A DNA stretch of 64,000 nt from G963665405 sp963665405 (GCA_963665405.2 CAXXUH010000003.1:541055-605054), one strand, 5' to 3'; positions 1 to 10,748 are shown, counted from the first letter of the stretch. A program made the numbers and translations. Notes: generated by a model from the sequence alone, not told the origin.

Positions 1-2462
<2,462 letters not shown>

Positions 2463-2561
2463 ATTAAGACTTGCCTATTCGGCCGGGTTCAGTTGACCAG
2501 GTTTGAGTCTTCGCTTGAGGAACGGAAGAGAAGCGTCCTCACACCGGCCCTTCGTCAAGAG

Positions 2562-2640
2562 GGGAGTGTAGAGGGGAGCCCCCTCTACCGGGAGTCTGAG
2601 GGTGTCCCTCAGAAGATCCCCCCTCCACCTGGGGGTGGGG
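2562..2640 (-). repeat. Three-hairpin intergenic repeat, copy A
   Basis: Three consecutive palindromes are visible: AGAGGGG/CCCCTCT (2570-2586), TCTGAGGG/CCCTCAGA (2595-2613, perfect 8-bp arms) and a CCCC/GGGG-rich hairpin (2618-2640). The same three-part architecture recurs near 14165, 24015, 27152, 34001, 41740 and 62740. This copy is in reverse orientation relative to the one at 62740. Confidence 0.7.
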
Positions 2641-2676
2641 CGAGCAAGACGGAGCCGGAACCTGGTAAGATAGCGT

Positions 2677-2751
2677 CGCGGGGTGGAGCAGCGGCAGCTC
2701 GTTGGGCTCATAACCCAAAGGTCGGCGGTTCGAGTCCGCCCCCCGCAACCA
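2677..2751 (+). tRNA. Initiator tRNA-fMet (CAT), CCA encoded
   Basis: A complete 75-nt cloverleaf: 7-bp acceptor stem, D stem GAGC/GCTC, anticodon arm TTGGG-CTCATAA-CCCAA with anticodon CAT, 5-nt variable loop, T arm GGCGG-TTCGAGT-CCGCC, discriminator A and encoded CCA. Two initiator hallmarks are present: a C1-A72 mismatch at the acceptor end, and three consecutive G-C pairs at the base of the anticodon stem. The 3' 43 bp (2707-2749) is also the attachment core of the downstream island. It is followed by an intrinsic terminator. Confidence 0.97.
2707..2749 (+). repeat. attL core of genomic island (43-bp direct repeat)
   Basis: A 43-bp stretch from the anticodon loop to the acceptor end of tRNA-fMet is identical to 13119-13161. 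A tyrosine recombinase remnant begins about 85 bp inside. tRNA 3' ends are the classic attB sites of tyrosine integrases. The intact tRNA is retained at this end. Confidence 0.88.
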
Positions 2752-2766
2752 TGGAATCCCCATAAC

Positions 2767-2807
2767 GAAGCCCCGGAGAGGAGATGCTCTCCGGGGCTTC
2801 TTCTTTG
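2767..2807 (+). terminator. Intrinsic terminator after tRNA-fMet
   Basis: A 14-bp perfect stem, GAAGCCCCGGAGAG with CTCTCCGGGGCTTC (2767-2780 and 2787-2800), has a 6-nt loop and is followed by TTCTTTG. Near-identical terminators sit behind the tRNA-end repeats at about 13175 and 18037. Confidence 0.88.
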
Positions 2808-2819
2808 TCGAGACCATTT

Positions 2820-2837
2820 TGCTAACGGATTGTTAAC
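2820..2837 (+). repeat. Island-end repeat, left (possible recombinase site)
   Basis: The sequence TGCTAACGGATTGTTAAC lies just inside attL and contains two TAAC half-sites. A very similar sequence lies at 12981-12999 just inside attR. The paired position at both island ends suggests integrase arm-type or core-adjacent binding. This is inference. Confidence 0.4.
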
Positions 2838-3360
2838 CGACGGTCGCCGGAACCTCCGTGGTCGAGGGTGACTTCGACCCTTGCGCTATGGCGTCGAAGC
2901 TTAGGGCAGCGGCCTCTTGGAGCCCGGACAGCACATGAGAGTAGGTGTCGAGCGTCGTCGCAATCGTCGCGTGTCCTAGCCGCTCCTGGACGATCTTCGG
3001 GTGCACGGCCCTGTTTGAGTAGCAGAGTGGCATGGCTGTGGCGGGCGTCCTGGAGCCTGATCCCATGGAACCCTGTGCGTCGTGCCAGCTTCCTCCACGC
3101 GGCACTCACCGAATCGGGGAGCATCGGGGAGCCGTCAACCCGCGAGAAGATGAGGTCACTTCCAGCAAGTGGGGGCTGGCCTAGAAGGCCCCGCTGTGAA
3201 TCTACATGCTCGCAGTGGTCGCGGAGCACCAAGGCCGTCGAAGGTGGAAGCGCGACCATGCGTCTCCCCTTTGTCGTCTTTGGTACTCTGAATACGTTTC
3301 TCTTCCCACGCAGACGGCTCAGACTGCGGTTGACTGATAGCTGGCAGCGTTCAAGATCGA
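2833..3360 (-). pseudogene. Tyrosine recombinase (integrase), catalytic-domain remnant
   Basis: The C-terminal catalytic domain of a phage-type integrase, reading toward the tRNA. A stretch ending in PKTTKGRR (about 3260-3290, reverse strand) matches the start of the catalytic domain. The R of the HxxR box appears in DARHSHATLLL, and the H and Y boxes in RLGHATIATTLDTYSHV. One frameshift near 3005 separates the Arg box from the His/Tyr boxes. The N-terminal SAM-like and arm-binding domains are missing, cut at 3360/3361 where another recombinase fragment begins on the opposite strand. Its position beside the tRNA attachment core makes it the likely former integrase of the island. It cannot be active as it stands. 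Confidence 0.85.
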
Positions 3361-3510
3361 CACGGCTATGCGACCAACTTCTTAAACTGCGGGGGCCGCC
3401 TCGACGCCCTCCAGGAGCAGCTAGGCCATAGGGACATCAACACGACGCGCATCTACCTGCGTCTCACGAGCGAGGACGTGATGCGAGAGGCGGCCAAGAT
3501 ACAGCTCTAG
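3361..3510 (+). pseudogene. Second tyrosine recombinase, C-terminal fragment
   Basis: The last 49 codons of a XerD/phage-integrase-type recombinase. The frame opens with HGYATNFLNCGG and contains LGHRDINTTRIYLRLT, which carries the His and the catalytic Tyr of the family, then stops at TAG. It abuts the other integrase remnant in opposite orientation, so the boundary at 3360/3361 is a rearrangement junction. It has no start codon and is non-functional alone. Confidence 0.75.
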
Positions 3511-3548
3511 TTGCCGAACCTGGCCAATCAACAAGTTCACCTGTCGAC

Positions 3549-3674
3549 CGCGGCAAAGGGTTTGCCCATATCCTCGAGAACATCGTGTCCCGCATCAGAA
3601 AAAGGGGGTTCACCGAGGACCAGATCGGCGCCATGCTAGTAGAGAACCTTAAGAGCGCATTGACATTCCTGTAG
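3549..3674 (+). pseudogene. Phosphotriesterase-family protein, C-terminal fragment
   Basis: A 41-codon tail with the pattern GKGFAHILENIVSRIRKRGF..DQIGAMLVENLKSALTF. It closely parallels the C-terminus of the full phosphotriesterase-family protein at 60619-61680 (GKGIAHILDSMVPRMRRRGF). No upstream part is present. It is a relic of a deleted gene inside the island. Confidence 0.7.
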
Positions 3675-3781
3675 CAAGTGGTCAGGATTGGCGGCATTGG
3701 CGGTGTCGATTCCGTCCTCGCTAACATCCACGTGGGCTGTGAGCACGAGATCTCAAGCTTCGTAAGGTGAGGCCCTAGACC

Positions 3782-5821
3782 GTGGGAAGTTCCCGAATCT
3801 GGTTGGAGATAGCTACCCGGAGGCCCTTTGCTGACGGGGTTGGCTTTGGCGAGACTGGCCCCTACGAGATACTCGCGGGCCGGGTCCGGTACGCAATAGA
3901 CCCATCGGCGACCAGCAACCGCGGCGTAGTCGATCTCGAATATGCGCCTCGCAACGCCGACGGCTTGGTGGAGTGCTCTGCAGACCTCCGTATCCTGAAG
4001 CCGGTCGAAATGTCTCGCGGCAATGGTCGTCTCCTCTACGACGTCAACAACCGCGGCAACATGCGGACCCTTCAGTTCTTCAACGACGCCGTGCACAGCA
4101 ACGATCCGACCGGCGAAGAGCACGCCGGCAACGGCTTCCTGATGCGACGCGGCTACGCACTGGTCTGGTCGGGATGGCAGGGCGACCTCCTCCCGGGTGC
4201 GGGACGCCTCACCATGGACGTCCCCGTCGCCACCGACCACGGGAAGGAGATCACAGGGCCGGTCAGAACCGAGTTCACCGCCGACCAGCCGAGCATGGCC
4301 TCGATTCCCCTGAGCGCGAACAGCTATACGCATAGCTACGATACCGTTTCGCTCGATCCCGACTTGGCCACCCTCACCCTGAAGGAGTACGAGGGAAACG
4401 ACCGGCAACCGATCCCATCGGATCGATGGCAGTTTGCCACGCTCGACGAGCAGGGGAGCCCTCAGCGGTCAAGCGCCCACCTATACCTGCCCGAGGGCTT
4501 CAGACCGGGATGGATCTACGAGCTTGTCTATACGGCGAGGAACCCACTCGTGCTCGGTCTGGGATTCACCGGCGTGCGGGATCTGGTGTCGTTCCTGGTC
4601 AACAACGAGGTCGACAGCGCGGACAACGCCAATCCTTTGAGGGACGGCGCTTCAGGCATCGAGAAAGCGTACTCGTGGGGCAGGTCGCTGAGTGGCCGTT
4701 TCCTTCGGGAGTTCGTCTACCTCGGCTTCAACGCGGACACGCAGGGGCGCCAGGTGTTCGACGCCATCTCGCCTCACGTCTCCGGCGGAGGACGCGTCGC
4801 TCTCAACCAGCGCTTCGCCCAGCCTGGGCGTGTCCCGTTGCAGCACCGTGACCGCCTCTTCCCGTCGGACCAATTCCCCTTCGCCTACGAGGTGACTACG
4901 GATCCGCTCACCTCTAAAACCGATGGCATCCTGAAGCGCCCAGACACCGACCCCCTCGTCATCCACACCCAGACCTCGTGCGAGTATTGGGACCGCCGCG
5001 GCTCTCTGGTCCATTCCGACCCGTTCGGCAATGATTTGCCAGGGCACCAGACAGCCAGGGTCTACCTCTTCTCCAGCTCCCAGCATTTCGCGGACCCACT
5101 AAAGGGGCCCGAGGAGGGCGCACCGTCGGACTCCACCGCGGGGCCTGTCTCGTCCAGCCACGCGAACCTGTCGAATCCCTTGAACACCACGCCCTTACTG
5201 AGGGCGCTCCTGGACGCCCTCGACGCCTGGGCCACGCACGGCACACCTCCGCCGCCCAGCCGAGTACCTCGCCGCTCCGAAGAGACCGCGGTACCCGCTG
5301 CAGCTGCAAAGACCCGCTTCCCGAAGACCCCGGGAATCGTCTTCCCCGATCACCCGAACCGTCTGTTCGTCCAGGACTTCGGCCCCGAGTTCGACGCGGG
5401 CATCCAGTCCGTCGAGCCACCGACCGAGGACCATACGAGGGAGTACACTGTCTTGATCCCGCAGGTCGACGCCGATGGCAACGACGTGCCGGGGATACGT
5501 ACGCCAGACGTCGACGTCCCGGTCGCGACCTACACCGGTTGGAACTTCCGGCCGGGGAACCGGGCGCTGACCGGTGTCGTCGGCAGCTACTTCCCCTTCG
5601 CTGCCACAACGGACGAGCGAGAGCGAAACGGCGACCCTCGCCCGTCCCTCGAGGAGCGTTATGCGAGCAAAACGGTATACGTCGACGCCCTCAGATCCGC
5701 CGCGGAGGCACTGGTAGACCAGCGCCTCCTCCTGAGAGAGGACGCCGACCGGTACATGGAGCTCGCCCAGCAACACGCCCCTTCAGCCTCCGCGGACGTC
5801 TCGGAGAACCCATTGTCATAA
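3782..5821 (+). CDS. Alpha/beta hydrolase domain-containing protein
   Basis: A 679-residue protein resembling the large alpha/beta-hydrolase-domain family (Abhydrolase_10 type). That family is annotated only as hydrolase and its substrates are mostly unknown. The nucleophile region is readable as AYSWGRSLSGRF near residue 300, matching GxSxSG. Conserved family blocks include LLYDVNNRGN near 100 and GYALVWSGWQGD near 130. No signal peptide is evident. The start is a GTG at 3782 with no strong ribosome-binding site, so the true start could differ by a few codons. It leads a cluster with an M20 peptidase, a phosphotriesterase homologue and a deacetylase, all on the same strand. This suggests catabolic cargo of the tRNA-linked island. 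Confidence 0.85.
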   Translation: MGSSRIWLEIATRRPFADGVGFGETGPYEILAGRVRYAIDPSATSNRGVVDLEYAPRNADGLVECSADLRILKPVEMSRGNGRLLYDVNNRGNMRTLQFFNDAVHSNDPTGEEHAGNGFLMRRGYALVWSGWQGDLLPGAGRLTMDVPVATDHGKEITGPVRTEFTADQPSMASIPLSANSYTHSYDTVSLDPDLATLTLKEYEGNDRQPIPSDRWQFATLDEQGSPQRSSAHLYLPEGFRPGWIYELVYTARNPLVLGLGFTGVRDLVSFLVNNEVDSADNANPLRDGASGIEKAYSWGRSLSGRFLREFVYLGFNADTQGRQVFDAISPHVSGGGRVALNQRFAQPGRVPLQHRDRLFPSDQFPFAYEVTTDPLTSKTDGILKRPDTDPLVIHTQTSCEYWDRRGSLVHSDPFGNDLPGHQTARVYLFSSSQHFADPLKGPEEGAPSDSTAGPVSSSHANLSNPLNTTPLLRALLDALDAWATHGTPPPPSRVPRRSEETAVPAAAAKTRFPKTPGIVFPDHPNRLFVQDFGPEFDAGIQSVEPPTEDHTREYTVLIPQVDADGNDVPGIRTPDVDVPVATYTGWNFRPGNRALTGVVGSYFPFAATTDERERNGDPRPSLEERYASKTVYVDALRSAAEALVDQRLLLREDADRYMELAQQHAPSASADVSENPLS

Positions 5822-6004
5822 GCGAAGCGGAGAATCTGGGGAGGAGGCCGTTTCGAGGGCCGCACGAGTGCACCGACCTGAATCCAGTCCCCTCACCATT
5901 GAAAAACTCTCTGAGTACGCCAACACCGGGGAGCTCCTCCCCACATTGTCGTCATTCCGAGTGAAACGAGGAATCTGGGGCGTGGCCTGCTCAGCGCATC
6001 CAAG
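5822..6004. repeat. Gene-free gap with TCATTC..GAATCTGGGG repeat
   Basis: No gene is visible. A repeat unit lies at about 5951-5980 (GTCATTCCGAGTGAAACGAG, then GAATCTGGGG), with a partial unit at about 5824-5842 (GCGGAGAATCTGGGG). A related unit occurs at 38768-38797. Motifs of this kind are common as dispersed intergenic repeats in several bacterial phyla. Confidence 0.45.
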
Positions 6005-7135
6005 ATGAAAAAACTCTTCGATTACGCCGCCGCCAACACCAAGGAGATCCTCGAGACCCTGCGTCAACTCGTCGAGATTGAATCGTGCAGCTCGGAGAAG
6101 GACGCGGTCGATGAGCTGGGCTTGTTCGTGGGTGGCAGGCTGGATGCCGTCGGCGCCCGGGTACACATTATCGAGCAGGAAACGGTTGGCGATCACCTCT
6201 TGGCCGACTTCGGTGAAGGTGACGGGCAGGTCCTCGTTCTTGGCCACCTCGACACCATCTGGCCCACGGGGACCCTGAAGCGTCAACCGTTCCGGGTCGA
6301 GCACGGCCTCGCCTTCGGTCCTGGCATATTCGACATGAAGGCTGGGTTGGCCATAACCCTTCATGCCCTCGAGAGCTTGAGCACGCTTCAGTTGACGCCG
6401 GGGCGCAGGATTCGCGTCCTCCTGAACGGGGACGAGGAGAACGGCAGCTACACCTCACAACCCATCATCGAGGAGTGCGCGAGAGCCAGCGAGTTCGTAC
6501 TCTGCGTGGAGGCGCCGTTGGGTAGGGCAGGGGCCCTCAAAACGGCCCGCAAGGGACTTGGCAGATTCACCGTGAGCGTTACCGGTCGCGCCGCGCACGC
6601 CGGGAACGACCCGGACAAGGGCATCAGCGCCATTCAGGAGCTGGCGCACCAGATCCTGAGGCTCGGCGAGATCGGCAACCCCGCGAGAGGAACCTTCGTC
6701 AACGTAGGCGTCGTCCGGGGTGGTCTGGTCAGTAACCAGATCGCCGACTCCGCAGAGGCCGAAGTAGACTTGAGAGCCGCGACACCGGCGGAGGCAGACC
6801 GGGCGGTCGGTGCCATCCTCGGTCTGACTCCGGCCACGCGGGGCGCGTCCGTGACCGTAGCCGGAGGCCTCAACCGGCCCGTCATGGAGCGTACCGACGC
6901 CATCGGCCACCTATTTGAGAAGGCCAGGCAGATGGCGCTGGAGAACGGCATCGAGCTCACCGAGGCCTCAGTCGGCGGGGGCTCCGACGGTCAGTTCGCG
7001 GCTGCTGTTGGCGCGCCGGTCCTCGATGGCCTGGGCGCCATCGGCGACGGGATGTTCACCGACCACGAACATATAGTCGTTGACTCGCTGCCCGAGCGGA
7101 CCGGGCTGCTGGCCTCGCTACTGATGACGGCCTGA
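6005..7135 (+). CDS. M20-family zinc metallopeptidase
   Basis: A 376-residue member of the M20 peptidase/carboxypeptidase G2-like family, which cleaves amide bonds at the C-terminal side of small peptides or acyl-amino acids. Metal-site motifs are present: GHLDT near residue 79 (His and Asp ligands), GDEENGS near 141 with the catalytic Glu, and CVEAP near 165. The dimerisation domain follows (GRAAHAGNDPDKGISAI), and a late His is present in FTDHEH near the C-terminus. The length is normal and there is no signal peptide, so it is probably cytoplasmic. The next gene starts 31 bp downstream on the same strand. The natural substrate cannot be read from sequence. Confidence 0.9.
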   Translation: MKKLFDYAAANTKEILETLRQLVEIESCSSEKDAVDELGLFVGGRLDAVGARVHIIEQETVGDHLLADFGEGDGQVLVLGHLDTIWPTGTLKRQPFRVEHGLAFGPGIFDMKAGLAITLHALESLSTLQLTPGRRIRVLLNGDEENGSYTSQPIIEECARASEFVLCVEAPLGRAGALKTARKGLGRFTVSVTGRAAHAGNDPDKGISAIQELAHQILRLGEIGNPARGTFVNVGVVRGGLVSNQIADSAEAEVDLRAATPAEADRAVGAILGLTPATRGASVTVAGGLNRPVMERTDAIGHLFEKARQMALENGIELTEASVGGGSDGQFAAAVGAPVLDGLGAIGDGMFTDHEHIVVDSLPERTGLLASLLMTA

Positions 7136-7166
7136 TCTTCGAAAGCAACTTGCCCAGAGGTGCGGC

Positions 7167-8123
7167 GTGGCGACGATCAACACAGCGACCGGCCCGATCG
7201 ACTCCTCGGAGCTAGGCTTCACTCTCTCCCATGAGCACGTAATCCTGACCTCGGCGGGCATCCCTCAGGTGTTCCCCGACTTCGTGGACCGCGACGGAAC
7301 CATCGAGCGGGCCGTTCGCGACCTGAAGGCGGCCCACGACGCAGGAGTCCGCACCATCATCGACGTGACCACGATGGACCTCGGCCGCGACGTCGAGCTC
7401 CTGGCGACCGTATCCCGCGAATCTGGCGTCAACATCATCTGTGCCACCGGCATCTGGATCGACATCCCTCGCCTGTTCTGGATGGCCAACGTCGATAGCG
7501 TCGCCAAGCTCTTCGTCCGCGAGATCCGGGACGGGATGGAGGCCACAGGTATCAAGCCCGGCGTCATCAAGGTCGCCACCAACGTCGGCGGCGTGACCCC
7601 CGAGGGCGAGAAGATCCTGCGGGCCGCGGCGAGGGCGAGTCTCGAGACGGGGATTCCGATCTCGACTCACACCTTTGCTCCAGAGCGATCAGGCAACGAG
7701 CAGATGGCGATCTTCGAAGACGAAAAGCTCGACCTCAGCCTGGTCTGCATCGGCCACAGCGACGACAGCACCGACCTCGACTACCTCGCCGCCGTAGCCA
7801 GCAAAGGCGCATGGCTCGGCATGGACCACCTGACCTTCGAGTATCGCGAAGCGCTGGTCGACCTGAAGACCCGACTAGCGACCATCAAGCAGCTCATCGA
7901 CGGCGGCTTTGCCGACAGACTCATGTTCGGACATGATTGGGGTGTCGAGTTGCCGATCCTGGACCCCAAGGTCATCGCCACCAGGGACGCCTATAACCCA
8001 CACGGGTACGGCTTCGTCTCCAAGGTCGTGATACCCCAGCTCAAGGACTTGGGAGTCACCGACGAGACGGTGCAAAAGATCATGGTCGAGAACCCGAGGC
8101 GCTACCTGGAGGGCGGCAACTGA
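7167..8123 (+). CDS. Phosphotriesterase-family metal-dependent hydrolase
   Basis: A 318-residue TIM-barrel amidohydrolase of the phosphotriesterase (PTE/PLL) family. Binuclear-metal ligands are visible: SHEH (His22, His24), a Lys in the GVIKVATNVGG segment that would be the carbamylated bridging lysine, a His in ISTHT, another in CIGHSDD, and the final Asp in FGHDWG. Family members include lactonases and organophosphate hydrolases, so the substrate is unresolved. Translation starts at GTG 7167. It lies between the M20 peptidase and the deacetylase on the same strand with short gaps, consistent with one transcription unit. It is closely related to 29891-30844 and more distantly to 60619-61680. 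Confidence 0.9.
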   Translation: MATINTATGPIDSSELGFTLSHEHVILTSAGIPQVFPDFVDRDGTIERAVRDLKAAHDAGVRTIIDVTTMDLGRDVELLATVSRESGVNIICATGIWIDIPRLFWMANVDSVAKLFVREIRDGMEATGIKPGVIKVATNVGGVTPEGEKILRAAARASLETGIPISTHTFAPERSGNEQMAIFEDEKLDLSLVCIGHSDDSTDLDYLAAVASKGAWLGMDHLTFEYREALVDLKTRLATIKQLIDGGFADRLMFGHDWGVELPILDPKVIATRDAYNPHGYGFVSKVVIPQLKDLGVTDETVQKIMVENPRRYLEGGN

Positions 8124-8167
8124 CAGGATCTGGTGTGTGGCGTTAGCACACCCCAAAGGGAGGTTAG

Positions 8168-8986
8168 ATGACCGGTATCTGGCCCAGCGACACGAGGTGC
8201 GTCGTCACGCTGACCTTCGACCTGGACGGCGTGACGCTGCCACTGAACTGGGACCCCGAGGCCGTCAACCGTCCCTCCGTGCTCTCGATGAGCGACTTTG
8301 GTCCCAAGGTCGGCGTCTTCAGGATCCTCGACCTCCTGGACGAACACGGCGTCAAGGTCACGTTCTTCATCCCCGGCTACATAGCCGAGCGCAACCAGGA
8401 CACCGTCCGGAGGGTGCTCAGCCGGGGCCACGAAGTCGCCCACCACGGCTACATGCACGAGCCACCGTCCACGCTCGATGCCCCCCAGGAGGTCGAGATC
8501 ATGGACAAGAGTATTCGCATCCTCGAGGGGATCATCGGCGAGCGACCCCTCGGCTATCGGGCCCCTTCCTGGGATCCCAGCACCCGTACGCTGGGCCTCG
8601 TCGCCGAGCGAGGCTTCGTCTACGACTCGAGCCTTATGGACGACGATGCCCCGTACCTCCTCCACACCTCGAACGGGTGGCTGGTAGAGCTGCCTGTCCA
8701 CTGGGCCCAGGACGACTTCGGTTACTACGCCTACAACCGCGGAGCGGGCTCCATGAATACGCCGGAGAACGTCTACGGTGCGTGGAAGACGGAGTTCGAC
8801 GGTGCCTACAAGTACGGCCGGCTGTTCATGCTTACCAATCATCCCCAGGTCACGGGCCGGCTGGCCAAGATCATGGTCCTCGACCGGCTGATCCGGTACA
8901 TGCGCGAGCACGATGGAGTCGAGTTCATGAGATGCATTGACGTTGCCCGGATGGTCGAGTCGGGCTCCGGCGCATCTGGAACATGA
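8168..8986 (+). CDS. Polysaccharide deacetylase-family protein
   Basis: A 272-residue NodB-homology (CE4-like) deacetylase. Motif 1 appears as LTFDLD (Asp18, Asp20) and motif 2 as HHGYMHEPP near residue 93, which together supply the metal ligands. GYRAPSWDPS near 125 corresponds to motif 3. Enzymes of this subgroup (PuuE/allantoinase-like and peptidoglycan or imide hydrolases) often act on small amides rather than polysaccharides. With M20 and phosphotriesterase neighbours, a small-molecule role is plausible. The start ATG follows a GGGAGG ribosome-binding site. Its stop overlaps the ATG of a truncated SDR gene (ATGA). Confidence 0.88.
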   Translation: MTGIWPSDTRCVVTLTFDLDGVTLPLNWDPEAVNRPSVLSMSDFGPKVGVFRILDLLDEHGVKVTFFIPGYIAERNQDTVRRVLSRGHEVAHHGYMHEPPSTLDAPQEVEIMDKSIRILEGIIGERPLGYRAPSWDPSTRTLGLVAERGFVYDSSLMDDDAPYLLHTSNGWLVELPVHWAQDDFGYYAYNRGAGSMNTPENVYGAWKTEFDGAYKYGRLFMLTNHPQVTGRLAKIMVLDRLIRYMREHDGVEFMRCIDVARMVESGSGASGT

Positions 8987-9048
8987 GACTCCACAGCAAG
9001 GTCGCCCTGATAACCGGAGCGGCGAGACCCGGTACGGGTTGTGCCTTA
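8983..9048 (+). pseudogene. SDR-family dehydrogenase, N-terminal stub
   Basis: It begins MRLHSKVALITGAARPGTG, the first beta strand and the glycine-rich NAD(P)-binding loop of a short-chain dehydrogenase. Similarity ends after about 20 codons. The start codon overlaps the deacetylase stop, so the intact ancestor was translationally coupled to it. The rest is deleted. Confidence 0.65.
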
Positions 9049-9070
9049 ATCCAGGAAGCACCGGTATCTC

Positions 9071-9499
9071 GTGTTCCTCGACCATTCCTGGTCACAGGAC
9101 GGCTACCTGTACGCAGTTGCACTCACGCCAACGCCCGTCTTGATCGTCACGGTTGAGGTCCCTGTCGAGAAAGACGTCGACGATGTGTCTGTTCCCTTGC
9201 CTGACAATGTCCGCCTGTTGGCTAAGTGGGGCTCAGCGGGCAGCGGTGACGGCCAGTTCCTGTCCCCAAAGGGGATAGCCGTGGACGGATCGGGGAACGT
9301 GTACGTGGCCGACACATTCCATTTCCGGGTGCAGGTGTTCAGCGCCAGCGGGGAATTCCTGGCCAAGTGGGGCACAGAGGGCAGCGGCGACGGCCAGTTC
9401 CAGTTCCCCTCGGCGATAGCTGTGGACGGGTCGGGCAACGTCTACGTGGCTGATAGCGGGAACAACCGGGTGCAGGTGTTCAGCGTCGAACTTCCGTAG
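9071..9499 (+). CDS. Short NHL-repeat protein, probable fragment
   Basis: A 142-residue product containing two NHL beta-propeller repeats, each with GSGDGQF, then IAVDGSGNVYVAD, then RVQVFS. A complete NHL propeller has five or six blades, so this is probably the remainder of a larger gene. The N-terminal 30 residues do not resemble the family. The start (GTG 9071) is uncertain because it lies in a junction region after the SDR stub. It may not be expressed. Confidence 0.55.
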   Translation: MFLDHSWSQDGYLYAVALTPTPVLIVTVEVPVEKDVDDVSVPLPDNVRLLAKWGSAGSGDGQFLSPKGIAVDGSGNVYVADTFHFRVQVFSASGEFLAKWGTEGSGDGQFQFPSAIAVDGSGNVYVADSGNNRVQVFSVELP

Positions 9500-9558
9500 A
9501 GTGAACGTGCTCGTTTAGGGGCGCCTTTCGTCTCAGCTTCACGACTTGGTTGTCGCGG

Positions 9559-9588
9559 AACTTTCCCAAAGGGCACCTTGGGAAAGTT
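9559..9588. repeat. Perfect 11-bp inverted repeat
   Basis: AACTTTCCCAA (9559-9569) and TTGGGAAAGTT (9578-9588) form a perfect stem with an 8-nt loop. No T-run follows, so it is not a typical terminator. It could be an operator or a remnant end of a mobile element. Confidence 0.45.
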
Positions 9589-9595
9589 GCGGCCT

Positions 9596-9766
9596 CTAGT
9601 CAGCGTTTCCGCTGACAATCCCGGCTACGGGACCCGCCGGCTTCTTTTCTGTGATGTCTCTGATGATGCCGGCGAACATGAGCTGGTCACCCAGCCGCAT
9701 TTCGCTGACCGCCAGGTTCGTTCGAGCGATCAGACCGGGCCGTCCTGCGGCAATTTGTTCCCTTCC
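9596..9766 (-). pseudogene. PAS-domain signalling protein remnant
   Basis: The reverse strand reads LAVSEMRLGDQLMFAGIIRDITEKK. This matches the end of a PAS sensor domain, where the usual pattern is SVSE..LGD...FTGI.RDITERK. Only this domain end is visible, followed by unrelated residues and a stop at 9596. It is a relic of a histidine kinase or diguanylate-cyclase type gene. Confidence 0.55.
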
Positions 9767-9852
9767 CGAAGGAAACCGGCAGACAACCCGGCGTGCTTGG
9801 GATGAACCAAGTCGGAAGAACGCGGAGTTGGCTTTGAGGGCGCAGACTGACT

Positions 9853-9880
9853 TATACTGTCGGCGTCTACTGGGAGGTGA
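9853..9880 (+). promoter_or_regulatory. -10 box and ribosome-binding site of the IrrE-like gene
   Basis: TATACT at 9853-9858 is a good -10 hexamer. A possible -35 TTGGCT lies at 9828-9833 with a long 19-bp spacer. GGGAGGTGA at 9872-9880 is a strong Shine-Dalgarno sequence, 4 nt before the TTG at 9885, and decides that start. Confidence 0.5.
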
Positions 9881-10494
9881 TGCCTTGGCCAATTGGACGA
9901 ATCACTCCGTACTTTCACTGTCTCGGGCCGTTGATCCGATCGCCGAGATTACGCGCGTCGCTCGAGAGGTCGTGCTGGACGCCCTCGAGGAGGGCTGGTC
10001 AGGTCCTCCGTACGACCCCTTCGCCCTTGCCGACATACTCGGAATCCGAACATCGCCCTCCGATGACGTCCTAGACGCACGTGTCAGCGCTGCAGACGAT
10101 CGCTTCTTGATCGAATACAACCCGAACAAGCCCAGGGGCCGCACCCGCTTCTCCATCGCCCACGAGATTGGGCACACCTTGTTCCCCGACTGCTCGGAGT
10201 GGGTCCGAAATAGGGTAACGCTGGCGCAGGCGGAGCGAGACGAGTGGTAGCTCGAACTCCTGTGCAACTTGGCCGCAGCTGAGTTTCTGATGCCGATAGG
10301 AGCTCTAGGGGATGTCAGGGAAAAGCCACTCGCAATGGAACGGATACGGGCGTGGCAGCGGGAGTTCGAGGTTTCAACTGAGGCCATCTTGCTCCGAGCG
10401 GTGAAGATGACGCCAGAGAGCTCCGCAGTCTTCGCCGCGTCAAGGCCAACGGCCGAAACACGGGGAGTCGTATACAACATCGACTACTTCAACC

Positions 10495-10544
10495 CATCCA
10501 GGTCATTCCCACCGTATAAGCCTGCCGGCTGTCTGACTGGAGCA
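10495..10544 (+). repeat. 50-bp direct repeat, copy 1
   Basis: Identical to 10699-10748. It encodes SRSFPPYKPAGCLTGA in the IrrE-macro frame. Confidence 0.9.
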
Positions 10545-10698
10545 TCCTTGCTGGCTAGCTGCACGGCCATAGGCGCGGAAGCGATGGGTCGTGAGCGATG
10601 GCCCGAGGCTCCGAGGGACTTCTGGGTTGAATGCGTTGGCGTGCCACCCTATCCGGGGCATGTGTACCCGCGGGTTGTGGGATTCATTCGCGACACAG

Positions 10699-10748
10699 CA
10701 TCCAGGTCATTCCCACCGTATAAGCCTGCCGGCTGTCTGACTGGAGCA
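10699..10748 (+). repeat. 50-bp direct repeat, copy 2
   Basis: An exact copy of 10495-10544, offset 204 bp (68 codons), so both copies lie in the same frame. It sits in the linker just before the macro domain. Confidence 0.9.

Noticed and set aside
2539..2817. Reverse-strand reading frame with GADSNRRPLGYE across the tRNA
   Set aside because: It is simply the antisense of tRNA-fMet. The same peptide appears at 12849-13163 from the duplicated tRNA end, so neither is a gene.
9559..9588. Intrinsic terminator for the NHL fragment
   Set aside because: The stem is perfect but no T-run follows on either side; kept only as an inverted repeat.
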